DNA from: Spirometra erinaceieuropaei
Lineage: Eukaryota > Platyhelminthes > Cestoda > Diphyllobothriidea > Diphyllobothriidae
Direction: 5' to 3'
Assembly (NCBI GenBank): GCA_902702965.1
Contig: CACRXP010000088.1
Coordinates: 471,851 to 535,850 of the forward strand
DNA length: 64,000 nucleotides
The position numbers were made by a program, and so were the translations under genes. Position 1 is the first letter of the stretch. Every line of letters begins with the position of its first letter. Below the pieces are notes generated by a model that was not told where the DNA came from, searched no databases, and saw only the letters and a list, made by a program, of their open reading frames with translations. Shown here piece after piece: positions 12,376 to 22,238 of this stretch.

Positions 12376-12620
12376 ACCCTAACCCTTAACCCGTAAGCAT
12401 TTAGGGAAAACTCGAATGCAAGCGCAACCTTAACCCTCGGTCTTAAATCCCTGACCCAAAACCTAAAACTCTAGCTTAAACTCCTAATCCTAATTCTAAA
12501 CCCCAACCCTTGTCTCAACCACAAATGACTCAGTCCTGACACCGCCAGCCCTAGGAATAACCCAACTCCTTACACTAACTCTAACTCCAAACATATCCCC
12601 AACTCTAACCTTCAGCCCGA
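12376..12620 (-). repeat. Degenerate telomere-like tract (CCCTAA orientation)
   Basis: The plus strand holds many imperfect CCCTAA/CCTTAA units (CCCTAACCCTTAACCC at the left edge), equal to TTAGGG on the minus strand. TTAGGG is the usual metazoan and flatworm telomere repeat. The inverted termini that flank similar tracts at 41.6 and 48.1 kb were not found here. Confidence 0.65.
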
Positions 12621-12721
12621 TGCGGGAAACTTTAACATCGGCAACGCCACTAAAGATCAAAATCCAGGTGCCGTATGACTCGCTTGATGGCCTTTTGTCA
12701 GAAAAACCGTTATGAACCACA

Positions 12722-12856
12722 GAATGTCGTTACCGACAATGAAAGTGGGGATTAGAACGGCCATTTCTGGTTTATTAACTGTCGGCAGACAACCATACTT
12801 AATCCCGAGGTGTGCAAATCCTGGGGCATGATTCCGCGACCCGTTGTTAAAGTCCA
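12722..12856 (-). repeat. SINE2 fragment fused to Penelope RT
   Basis: The minus strand reads the SINE2 B-box region, CACACCTCGGGATTAAG and the end of the body AATGGCCGTTCTAATCCCC. It begins directly where the RT frame breaks off, so it either inserted into the RT or marks a deletion junction. Confidence 0.55.
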
Positions 12857-13300
12857 ATGGGCCAAGGGGCGAGCCAGTAGCTACGCCGTCCATCTGCCTA
12901 TATAGATTGTTGTCGAATAAGAACTACACGGTCAAGGTACACATTAGGATCAATTCCTTGAGGGCATTCGTTGGCATTCCTATATCCTGTTGATTGTCAA
13001 CAATGAAACCACTACGGTAGTCTACCGTTTCAGTTACCGGTACGTTCGTAAAAAAGGATGAGACATCCAACGAAAACATGACCATTTCGTGCAGATCGAG
13101 GTCTTTTACGCCTTTAATGAATTCAAAGGTATCACGATAGCTACATGGCGCTAGTTGATACCGCAGAGGCTTAAGTTTATCCGCCAGCCGTTTCGCTATT
13201 GCATGGTACGGCGAGTTCCTCATATCGATGATTTGACGAACCGGTGCGACATCTCTGTGGATCTTCGGCAAGCCATTTTATTGCGGTATATGCGTACCGA
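12857..13300 (-). pseudogene. Penelope-like retroelement reverse transcriptase fragment
   Basis: Reading the minus strand, the frame gives NGLPKIHRDVAPVRQIID, then ADKLKPL, then MFSLDVSSFFTNVPV, then MDGVATGSPLGP. These match reverse transcriptase motifs of Penelope-like elements: the (Y)GLPKIH start, the SFDVxSLFTNVP motif with its catalytic aspartate, and the DGVxMGSPLGP motif. The enzyme copies RNA of the element into DNA in the nucleus. The piece is broken: a TAG stop separates the CTLTV and FLFDN segments, a stop lies just before NGLPKIH, and the frame ends at a SINE2 junction before the YxDD catalytic motif. The N-terminal part and GIY-YIG nuclease are missing. The family call is secure from the motifs; the element is clearly dead. 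Confidence 0.85.
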
Positions 13301-14056
13301 CGGGTCGGAGACACTCTACGTCGTGTTCGCTTATACAGCCATCCGCCGGAAGTCTTTGTAAGCAGTCAGTCAATCAGACAGTCAGTTGTGCTTCAGTCTC
13401 ATCTGTACTGTCTTTCTCCTTCTCTGTCTTTCTGAATTTTTCCTGTTCCGACAGAATTAACTCTATTTTTGTAATGTAGTTTACCCTGTCCATCAAAAAA
13501 ACACCAGTTCTTATTAGTTCAATGGCCATATAAATGTACAGGCCTAACGAGAATTTATCGGAAGCAGACGTATGCTCGCCAAATTGCCTTTTGAATCCAG
13601 AGTTTGTTTGCTTTCAAACCCCTCCTATGCATACGAGACACCATGCGCTCCTTTGCCCATGGAGGAACATGGCAGACTTCACCTTAGTCGAGATTTGAGT
13701 GGGAAAAACAACTTTAGGAGTTCATTAGACAACAAAACATTATATCGATTTTTTTCATTTCATGATGGCGACGGAAGTTGTGTTGGAATGGATGTCTAAA
13801 GCGGCCTGGCACATGCGGCATAGTCCAACCTTCTTGAACCAACAATCGCAATGGCCTAGAATGCTTATTGTCCAATTCCAAGAGTGGGTCATTTTACGAT
13901 CAGAGCGTGGGGTAACATTTCTAGATCCACCAGAAAAGGACGAACCAAAGACAACCTGGAGCGGGTGGACAGGTTCTTTCTCTGCCACTTCGAAATGCTG
14001 CCGTCAGAGATAGGCCAAAACTCCCCAACAGCAGTCAATTCATTTCACTCAGGATG
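13301..14056. other. No gene seen
   Basis: Overlapping plus-strand frames of 60-85 codons at 13.57-14.07 kb have no recognised domain. A short phrase near 13.54 kb (ACGAGAATTTATCG) recurs at 18.42 kb, which suggests another old repeat. Confidence 0.4.
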
Positions 14057-15780
14057 CCAGGATGTCTCATAAGTTCATAGACTTTCAATAATTCAAAATT
14101 TTGTCCTCTTATAATTTGTGTGATGTTATATATCACTTATTTTCACTGGTCAGATGACTGCAGGATTTACTTATAATATTTAATTGGAGTTGTCATTTGA
14201 CCATTTACAGCCTACAGAAAATCAAGTGCCAGGTCGGCATAAACAGGCCTTTCCGACGTCTTCATTTACTCGTGTTTAAGAGAGGAATCAGAGTACTGGA
14301 GGTCATCAGAACCGTCTGTGCTCTTTATGAGAGAGATTATATTCCTAAGAAAAAAGTCCAGAAATGTTTTCCCCCGTTCAAGCAGAACGATTTCGGCACG
14401 ACGGACACTCTGCCATCTAAAAAGAGGTCAGACTTCGGTTAGGATTGTCTAAACGCTTTAATCCATGGGGATTCCCCTCAAAAAAACTCGAGAATTGGCC
14501 AGCTAGATGGAATGTGGCAAGCGCAGGTCGACATCTACAATCGCTAAGAAAAGGCCAAAAGCTCGGCTCTTGGGTTCGTGAGCTTTGAGTAAGGACAACA
14601 TGATTTGGCGTCCAAATGTTTGGGCCACATTATTGGCCCGATACTGCTTGGCCCTTCAACAATGTAAGCCATTTTCAAGGCTTATTATTACTGACAATGA
14701 AAAGTCGCGCTTATGCGTGAGGACGAAAAAAAGAAAAAGTGTTCAAGCCCCAACAAGCGAGCAACACAACAAGACAGACCTGATATTCATTCTCGCAAGA
14801 GGACGCTGTGTATTTGTTGGTGGTGATTTTGAGCTCTATTCTCGCACATTTAATCGAAACAAATCACCGAGTCGATGCCAAGGAAACATTTCAGGTTTTC
14901 TACCGGACACCAGCATGCTTATCTAAAGGCCTATGTCGAGGCAGTGGCTATACGGCTTGCGAATCCGGTGTTATGGTGTCAGAAAACCCTGAAACATGCG
15001 TCATCTGCCGTGGCCAGCGCTAATTCTAAGTGATGACGACATGCCGCCTCAAAGCCCTAATTACAGTGATGGGTACTCCGTGTACTTCATCCAAGAACAT
15101 CGCTCAAAGACAAGTTTACCCCCCCCCCTCTCCGCCTAGCTCTGAGTACCAAAACCCGCCGACCTTGTCATACGGGCGGCGTGGGGAAGATGAGTGTTAA
15201 TGACTTAATAGCCCTTGAGACACCTAGAAACACTGTTGATTTTGTAAATTTTCATTCCTTCATGTAACTGTATTGGCCTGACAAAGAATTACCGAAAACA
15301 CGCGTTTGCCAACTTGAATTTTCAAGTGTAAAAGGAGTTGCTTAAAAAGAACCAGGCCATTGGTGCACAGGTTTACAGTCAAAACCTTCGCTGTTTAAAT
15401 AAGGATACTCAATAAAAACGCTCAAATAATCGAAATGCTGTCATTTGGCAATACGATAATGCCAGATCTCACCTCGAAAAATTCACCAAAACCATCATCG
15501 GAGAGCTTGACCGGAAGATGTTTTTTTGCATTCGCCATATGTGTCGAACCTTGATCCACGATACTGCCGGCTTTTTTGTTCACTCCATAAAATCCGATCG
15601 GAGTATTCTTTGATAACGACGCGGATCCTCAAAATTGTATCCATGAATTGTTTGCGTCAAAATCCGCGGGTTTCTTCGAGCGCGGGATTAAAAGTTGCCT
15701 GAATGTCGGAAAAAGGTTGTGAGCTACGACGGGGAATAAATAATTGATTAAATCTGTATAGAATATACAAGAATATCAAA
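14057..15780 (+). mobile_element. Mariner element copy M1 (decayed, with insertion)
   Basis: The left end (ATGTCTCATAAGTTCATAG) resembles the terminal repeat of the complete copy at 18.72 kb. It encodes a broken transposase (separate entry). Compared with copy M2 it carries about 450 extra bases, roughly 14.84-15.29 kb, between the middle and last thirds of the transposase. Its right end runs directly into M2, so the two look like a tandem duplication. Confidence 0.7.
14197..15722 (+). pseudogene. Mariner transposase pseudogene, M1
   Basis: The N-terminal helix-turn-helix region is readable at 14197-14442 (FRRLHLLVFKRGIRVLEVIR, VCALYERDYI). A second piece at 14585-14790 covers the segment round the first catalytic aspartate, here LIITDNEKSRLCV, where family members have TGDEKW. 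The last third resumes near 15.43 kb in another frame and reads to about 15.72 kb. Several frameshifts, stops and the ~450-bp insertion mean no enzyme can be made. Family members cut and paste DNA at TA sites; this one is inactive. Confidence 0.75.
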
Positions 15781-16907
15781 AGCATTTTGACCATTTTGAC
15801 CATTTACAGCCTCCAGAAAATCAAGTGCCAGGTCGGCATAAACAGGCCTTTCCGACGTCTTCATTTACTCGTGTTTAAGAGAGGAATCAGAGTACTGGAG
15901 GTCATCAGAACCGTCTGTGCTCTTTATGAGAGAGATTATATTCCTAAGAAAAAAGTCCAGAAATGTTTTTCCCCGTTCAAGCAGAACGATTTCGGCACGA
16001 CGGACACTCCGCTATCTGAAAAGAGGTCAAACTTCGGTGAGGATTGCCCGGATGCTTTACTCCATAAGGATTATCCTCAAACAACTCGAGAATTGGCCAG
16101 ACAGATGGGATGTGGCAACCATAGCTCGACATCTACAATCGATGAGAAGAGGCCAAAAGCTCGGTTCTTGGGTTTTGAGTGAGGACTATATGATCCAGCG
16201 TCGAAATGCTCGAGCCATATTATTGGCCCGATACTGCCTAGCCCGTCAAAAATGCGAACCAGCTTCGAGGCTTATTATTGTTGACGGTGAAAAGTGGCGC
16301 TTGTGCGTGAATATTAAAAAGGAAAAAGTGGCCAAGCCCCAACAAGCGAGCAACACAACAAAACAGACCTGATTTTCATTCTCGCATAAGGACGCTGTGT
16401 ATGTGATGGGATGTGGGGGATAGAGTTATCTAATAGGAATTGTTTAAAAAGAACCAAGTCATTGGTGCACAGCTTTACAGTCAAAAGCTTCGTTGTTTTG
16501 GAAAGGATACTTAACAAAAAACTCAAATAATCGAAATGCCGTTATTTTGCAGTACGACAACGCCAGGTGCCACGTCACAAAATTAACCAAAATCACCATT
16601 GGAGAGCTTGACCGGAAGGTTTTTGAGCATCCGCCATATGTGTCGGACTTTGTTCCACGGAATTGCCGTCTTTTTGTTCATAACAAGAAAATCCGATCGG
16701 ATGAAGCGGATCCTCAAAATTGTATCGATGACTTGTTTGCGTCAAAGTCCGCGGATTTCTTCAAGCGCGGGATTAAAAGTTGCCCGAATGTTGGGAAGAG
16801 GTTGTGAGCAACGACGGCGAATACATAATTAATTAAATCAGTTAATAATATACAAGAATATCAAAGGCATTTTGAGCGAATGAAAAGCGCGCGAACTTAT
16901 GAAACAA
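15781..16907 (+). mobile_element. Mariner element copy M2 (decayed)
   Basis: This copy begins inside the element (CCATTTACAGCCTCCAGAAA, as at 14.2 kb) with no left terminal repeat, and ends with a worn right terminus, GCGCGAACTTATGAAACAA. With M1 it forms a head-to-tail pair sharing their first ~250 bp almost unchanged. Confidence 0.7.
15787..16807 (+). pseudogene. Mariner transposase pseudogene, M2 (most complete copy)
   Basis: Three frames must be joined to follow the protein. The first (15787-16182) covers the DNA-binding N terminus up to TTRELARQMGC. A frameshift near 16.11 kb leads to ARHLQSMRRGQKLGSWVLSE and IIVDGEKW, the block with the first catalytic D. The last frame (about 16.54-16.81 kb) has ILQYDNARCH, with the second D, and HPPYVSDFVPRNCRLF, ending at the usual C terminus with FASKSADFFKRGI. 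Mariner enzymes need D,D34D; the third D (family motif PSDYHLF) is N here, so even without the frameshifts it would be inactive. The identification is secure. Confidence 0.85.
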
Positions 16908-17150
16908 ATCAGTATTTTCAGTCAGGTGATTTGGCGACTGATAAACGTAATTGTCTCTCCTGTCAGAGGTAGCCTTGAAAAAGCGTTGTACGCCCCCCCC
17001 CCCAAACTAGCTGACTTCGGTTGTCTTCAGTTGATCTGCTGTAACCTTCTCAACATCGTAGAGTACAAGGCAAATCAGCGAGGGGTGTTTCATCAGCAGG
17101 TTTTCTAGAAAGACTCCTCGCCTGCTGCTACCTTTGCAGTTGGAGATGGC

Positions 17151-17529
17151 TCATAATTCCCATGTGAATGAGGCAGAAAAGGGAAGTACGAAAGCCGCCA
17201 CCTCAATCGCATCAGTGACAATTTGGGCGGAATGGACGGACACCAAGTCTCAGGTCGTTTGACATAAAGAAGGCAAAAGTCTCCTTCGATTTTGCAGTCA
17301 GACGATGAAGCAACCGGCTGATCAAGGAAGTGGGATTCACGGCCTATTGACCAGGCGGTCGGCACTTCGACATGCCTTCGGCCAGCCAGCAAGCCGGTGA
17401 ACTAGACGGAACTGACTCACCTTGAACGACCGGAAACTGTACAGTGATGAACTCTGGAGACTGATCTTCCAGTTTTTTCTCTGACATTTTTTGCTCTGGA
17501 GCGCGAAACCGGTGTCTGACCGACTCCAT
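17151..17529 (-). CDS. Candidate small two-exon gene, function unknown
   Basis: On the minus strand an ATG at 17529 opens a frame starting MESVRHRFRAPEQKMSEKKL. After 109 nt (17529-17421) it meets CAAG followed by GTGAGTCAG, a near-ideal splice donor. If the intron is 17420-17249 (172 bp, ending CTGAG), the second exon 17248-17151 stays in frame, reads DLVSVHSAQIVTDAIEVAAF and ends at TGA, for 68 residues in all. The first exon is charged and probably cytosolic; the second has a hydrophobic patch (AAFVLPFSASF). No family is recognised. The donor is strong, the acceptor ordinary, and the open frames could be chance. It sits between mariner copies M2 and M3 with no known neighbours. Confidence 0.25.
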
Positions 17530-17814
17530 CTTTTTACTTCTTTTATTTATGCTCTTTGATCACGCCGCCTACCAGCAGCAAACGTACGTCCCTACGGGCT
17601 GTAACTTTATTGCGGATACCGATGGCAGTGGACTTTGTTGGGCAGAATACTCTTCGTGGGGAATAATCCTTCTTTAAAATAAGCGCGCGTACTCCCTCAC
17701 GAGTGTTTCAACAGAAATAAAGACGAAGTTCGGATTTATTTTTTATAAAATGAAAACGCGTTTCGACAGATTCGAACCATTTGACTGAATACTCACCTGC
17801 AAAGTCAACTGCTC

Positions 17815-18000
17815 AGCAGCAAAGGAAGGCTTGAGTACAGCCAACGTTCTGACTACTTGAGCTACGAAGTTTCCGCCGAACGCGTGAACTCAGTCCTTTC
17901 TGGGTAAATTTGCCCTACCAACCTTCAAAAATATGTGGAATCCAGCAATTCACCTACAGTAGGCTGGGCAACTAATTAGGCTTTCCTAATCAGCCAATCT
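17815..18000 (-). repeat. Worn SINE1 copy, minus orientation
   Basis: The plus strand keeps the inverted tRNA-like block GCTTGAGTACAGCCAACG and TGAGCTACGA, followed by the family body (GGAATCCAGCAATTC, CAGTAGGCTGGGCAACTA). From 18001 to 18719 there is C-rich sequence with no gene recognised. Confidence 0.5.
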
Positions 18001-18839
18001 TGATTTCACGACATAATTGCAAGGCTTTTGATAATATTCGTTTTGGCTGATTTGAGCGATTTGACGGCACTTGCCTGGGAGGCTGTCCTGTCTCAAGCTT
18101 TGCCTGTAATGTCTTGATTTCGAATTCCACTCAGGCCGACGAGTTTCACCTAACTGCATATTCAGTTTAATATTATTTCAGCAAACGAAAACGAACATTT
18201 TAGGATCTTAACTTTACGCCGGAAACGGCAAAATTCCACAGCGTCAACGCTGCAACTCCGCGTCCTTTTCCACTCACCCCGCCCCTGACTACTTTTACCT
18301 ACCCCCTCCGCCACATTCCCACACCCCGCCTGTGTTTTAAGGCGAACTTTTATCGATTTCTCTTATCGCTGACATGCTTTACTTCTACCCCGTTCCCATA
18401 TAACTGTACTGGCCCAACGAGAATTTATCGAAATCTACGTATGCTCGCCACCGCCATGGGAATTTTCGCAACCATAAAAAGTCAAAATAGTCATATGGTT
18501 TCAAAGTTTTTCAGCCCAAAGGACCAGAATGGCAAATAACTCGTTAAAACAAGAAACTGACATCTCGTTTTCAAACGTTCTTCAGGAAAAGTTGGTTTCA
18601 AATGCACTTAAATTAACTTTTGCGAAGATTTCACCCATCTCGACAAACGGACCTCCACCGAAACTGTCAGCAGCGACTTGTGGCCTCCAGAATCTCCTGT
18701 TCTGGTTAACATCTTAATATTGGGTTGTCCCATAATTTCACGCGTTTTTGATTCCCTCAAAAGCCTACCATATCGTCATATATCCTCTATAGGTTTTGTT
18801 AATTATGCAATTTCCGTCCTTGCTCACAACCTCGACTGC

Positions 18840-19740
18840 GGGTTTTGACGCAAAGAAGTCATCGATGACATTTCGAAGATGCGCCGTTATGAAAGACTAC
18901 TCCAGGCAGATTGTATTCGAGTGACCAAAGCAGATAGCAGTCCGGTGCATCAAGATTCAGCGAGTATGGCGAACGCAAAAAAACATCTTCCTGTCAAGCT
19001 ATCCAATGACGATTTTGGTAAATTTTGCGACGTGAGATCTGGCGTTGTCATATTGCACAATGACAGCATTTCGATGATTTGGGCGTTTTTGTTGAATCTT
19101 AACAGCGAAGCTGTTGACTAAAAAGCTGTGTACTAATGGTCTGGTTCTTTTTAAGCAATTCATATTTGATAACTCCCCCCCCCCATATCCCTAAAGACAC
19201 CCAGCATCTTCTTGCGAGGATGAAGATTCGAGGTGTTGCTTGTTCGTTGGGCTTGCCTACGTTTTCTTTTTTTACTATTCACGCATAAGCACCACTTTTC
19301 ATAGTCAACAATAATAAGCCTCGAAACTGGTTCGCATTTTTGACGGACTAGGCAGTATCGGGCCAATAATATGGCTCGAGCATTTGGACGCTGGATCATA
19401 TTGTCCTCACGCAAAGCTCAGGGGTCGCAAGAACTGAGCTTTTGGATCTTTATCATCGATTATACATTTCGAACTATGTTTGATTTGCTGCATTCTATCT
19501 CTGTGGCCGATTCTCGAGTTATTTAAGGGGATCCTCATGGATTAAAACGCTGAGACAATACCCATCGAAGCCTGACTTCCGTCAAGATCGCGGAGTTTCT
19601 GTCGTAATGAAATCGTTCTCTTTGTTTTGGGGAAAACATTTGTGGGCTCTTTTCTTAGGAATATAATCTCTCCCATAAAGGGCACAAACGGTTCCGATGG
19701 CCTCCAATCCTTTGACTCCTAGATTAAAGTCTAATAAATG
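18840..19740 (-). pseudogene. Mariner transposase pseudogene, M3
   Basis: Minus-strand blocks match M2: FRHLHLLDFNLGVKGLEAIG and VCALYGRDYIPKKRAHKCF at the start, then a block starting near 19.41 kb with IQRPNARAILLARYCLVRQK and IIVDYEKWCLCV, then VQYDNARSHVAKFTKI near 19.04 kb. The C-terminal third is rearranged: the segment with the third catalytic residue is replaced by unrelated sequence, and a short FASKPA piece is left near 18.86 kb. It cannot encode an enzyme. Confidence 0.75.
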
Positions 19741-19947
19741 AAGATGTCGGAAATGTTTATTTATGTCGACCTGAAACTTTATTTTTTGGGCTGGAAATAA
19801 TTTGCATTTGATTCGAGTTATGGTTTTTAGACAAAATTTGCAAGCGCCTGGATGCAAAAATAAAACTGTACAACAGTTGTATTCATCAAGCAAATTACAA
19901 CTTTCTTGTTGATCCAACTTTTGAAAACTCGACTCCTCGATAGGGTT

Positions 19948-20205
19948 TTAACTCAGAACACAAGGGGAGGGCTTTAGTACAACCAACGCCCCACTACGAG
20001 GCCCCACCGGGAGACGTGAGTTTAATCACCTTTGGGTCAGGCTAACCACACAACCTACGCGACGTCTGAAATTTGCCAACTCTGGTAGACTTAGTCGACT
20101 GCCCAATCAGAATTTCTCAAGCAATACATCTACAATCCACCAAACGACTGCCAGGCTCACATAATTAGTAGATGTTTTGGCAGATTTAATGGGTAACTTT
20201 TGAAT
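19948..20205 (-). repeat. SINE1 copy nested in mariner M3
   Basis: The plus strand shows GGGCTTTAGTACAACCAACG, CTACGAGGCCCCACCGGG, GACTGCCCAATCAGAATTTC and CCAAACGACTGCCAGGCTCA, in the order of an inverted SINE1. The A-box part has a small deletion. Confidence 0.65.
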
Positions 20206-20243
20206 AATTGAAAAGCACATGAACTTTTGGGATAACCCCATAC

Positions 20244-20602
20244 TGTCGAATAAATATTTTTTCCCAAGTCGTTAAAATCTAAAAAAATGTTCAAGTTGGA
20301 GGACCTGAAAGTGGAAAATGTCGGTCACCGTGCAAATGTTTCCTACTTCCTCTTCCTACCCTCCAAAGCATTTTCAGACAACATGGGGTGGGGGGTGCAT
20401 TAGATGCACTGATCGACCGAAGCTCTCATATGTACGGGAACACTGTGCAGCACGTGCTGTGGAATTGTTTTAGCAGTAATCGCTGCTAAGCAGATGTCAA
20501 GAGAACCTTGCGTGCACCCTTAAAAACTCACACAAATCGGTGGGACGACTGCTCATACTCGCATGCGACTTCCAAAGTCATATCCGACGCAGGATTTCAC
20601 AG
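20244..20602. other. No gene seen
   Basis: A long pyrimidine tract (TTTCCTACTTCCTCTTCCTA) followed by CCCTCCAAAG near 20.34-20.38 kb could be a splice acceptor, but no exon with a proper donor follows it. Confidence 0.3.
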
Positions 20603-20632
20603 GGTTGATGGCATCAGATAAGGACTCAACAG
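20603..20632 (+). CDS. Candidate micro-exon 1 (30 nt, symmetric)
   Basis: It is bounded by GGATTTCACAG on the left and GTCTGA on the right. It is 30 nt, a multiple of three, and only one of the three phases is open: two leading bases complete a codon, then LMASDKDST, then one trailing G. This is the same phase as the two 48-nt micro-exons downstream, and the peptide resembles theirs (LM-P/A-T/S-E/D ... S-T). The donor is weak, so it may be a decayed exon. Confidence 0.3.
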
Positions 20633-21484
20633 GTCTGACAGTCCCGCCTTCAACCTAGGGTGGGCGGTCAAACTCTCTTCGCAGCGGGGATGGGTGGACG
20701 ATCACCAGCTGTCTGCTCCAGCACTCCGTTCTGCATGCAACAGTCGGACACCTTTTTCGTCTGCGAAAACGACGAACGCATATCACGATCACGACAAAGG
20801 ATAACTATTGGCCATGTAGCATACTCTTCTTCGTCAGCTACAGTCGTGAGCCCCACCACTTGAAGAAAAAAGGTGTTCACTGCAAAGGGGAGACTTTAGG
20901 CGTTTGTCGTACCTTTGAAGACGGAAAATGAGCTTTAAGGTTCAAGTCGCATACTGGAGAGGATTTCTGCCAATGTGTGTCCCACCGGTGGTTTATACGA
21001 TATTGTTTTTTAGCCAGAATTTGACGCCTTCTACCAAAATAAATTGTCTTATGAAGCTGGTAAACTTATTTAACACGAAGCTCACATTTCCATGACTTTG
21101 GATGATAGCTGATTATCAAATTAGAGTAATCATTATCATTTTCGAGACTCGCAAAATTAAACTTTATCCCCCAAATTACGGGCCTCCGGCGGGTCTATTT
21201 ATTTGCTCACCTTCACCTACCATATAACATTATTAAATATAGTTGATAATGAATGAACACAAACGTCGGAACTGTGAAACTGCAATTTAAGCAAGACAAC
21301 TCTAATGCGAGTTTATGTCTTATGTGTGTCTGATATGTGCGGTGTGCGGGCTGATGTGCAGGGCGGGCAAATGGGCCATTCTCTAGGCAGTCATATTATC
21401 TTTGCAAAACTCCTACATACATAGGGCAGTGATGATACGCGTAATAATGAATGAGTACAAACGCTGAAACTGTGTCTGTTGCAG

Positions 21485-21532
21485 GCAAGACAAGTCTAAT
21501 GCCAACTGAGGAGGAGGAATCCACAACGGAAG
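21485..21532 (+). CDS. Candidate micro-exon 2A (48 nt, symmetric)
   Basis: The flanks are CTGTGTCTGTTGCAG on the left, a good acceptor, and GTAAGAAAG on the right, a good donor. The length is 16 codons exactly. Only one phase is open: two bases, then KTSLMPTEEEESTTE, then G. Because the exon starts and ends in the same phase, it can be skipped or duplicated without a frameshift, which is the hallmark of flatworm micro-exon genes (secreted, variable proteins of the parasite surface and glands). The peptide is acidic and rich in Ser/Thr, possible O-glycosylation sites. No signal-peptide exon was found, so the gene is incomplete here. Confidence 0.5.
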
Positions 21533-22190
21533 GTAAGAAAGCAAATTGTCACGTCTAAGCCCCCCGAACCGCCCCGCCCCCGGCCCTATAAGCATGAGTG
21601 TTTTCTGGGTGGTGTGAACATTCAGACCGACGGATGCATGCAGGTAGGAGAAGGCAATAGGTAGCTTGCCTATAAGAGGTGGTCTTGTGCTAAATGGCCT
21701 TGGGGGCTTGCAGTGAAGTTTATTAATATCGGGGCTAATTTGAGGTGAGTGTTGAGGGGAGCAGCAGGCAACATGAGGAGCATGTTGCAAGTCCAAGTCC
21801 ACATAATATGCTCCTCCTTGTGCCACGGAATGCAAAGGGTAATTTTGCCGCCACTGAGGAGGCTTCAGCGCAGGACGCCTTGACTGCAATGCTTTCTAGC
21901 CATTATTGACATTGATGCAATGCAGCATGGCCTAGTGAAGGAGGAAGTGCAGATAGCAATGGTCAATGATTGCGAGCATAGATAGAGGTCTATTAGCGAG
22001 TTGATGTCTCATGTGTGTGTCTGATATGTGCGGTGTGCGGTGTGCGGGCTGATGTGCAGGGCGGGCAAATGGGCCATTCTCTAGGCAGTCATATTATCTT
22101 TGCAAAACTCCTACATACATACATACATAGAGCAGTGATGATATGTGTAATAATGAATGAGTACAAACGCTGAAACTGTGTCTGTTGCAG

Positions 22191-22238
22191 GCAAGACAAG
22201 TCTAATGCCAACTGAGGAGGAGGAATCGACAACGGAAG
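22191..22238 (+). CDS. Candidate micro-exon 2B (48 nt, duplicate of 2A)
   Basis: It is the same as 2A except for a silent third-position change in the codon for the first Ser of STT (TCC to TCG). The acceptor (TGTTGCAG) and donor (GTAAGAAAG) are both intact. If both are spliced in, the protein would contain KTSLMPTEEEESTTEG twice in tandem. Confidence 0.5.

Larger units (their letters stand above)
18720..20240 (-). mobile_element. Mariner element copy M3, both ends present, SINE1 nested inside
   Basis: The left end TTGGGTTGTCCCATAATTTC and the right end GAACTTTTGGGATAACCCCA are imperfect inverted repeats. They are flanked by TA at 18718-18719 and 20241-20242, the target duplication expected for a mariner. 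The transposase reads on the minus strand. A SINE1 copy (19948-20205) lies between the transposase start and the right terminus, so SINE1 arrived after the mariner. Confidence 0.8.

Noticed and set aside
14840..15290. Separate gene inside mariner M1 (frames with LARGELY Cys-containing peptide near 14.9-15.0 kb)
   Set aside because: Short frames with a stop at about 15023, no family recognised, and the segment is absent from M2; treated as an insertion of unknown origin.
21413..21889. 158-codon minus-strand frame
   Set aside because: It lies antisense over the micro-exon duplication, has no recognisable motif, and is not kept in the second copy of the repeat.
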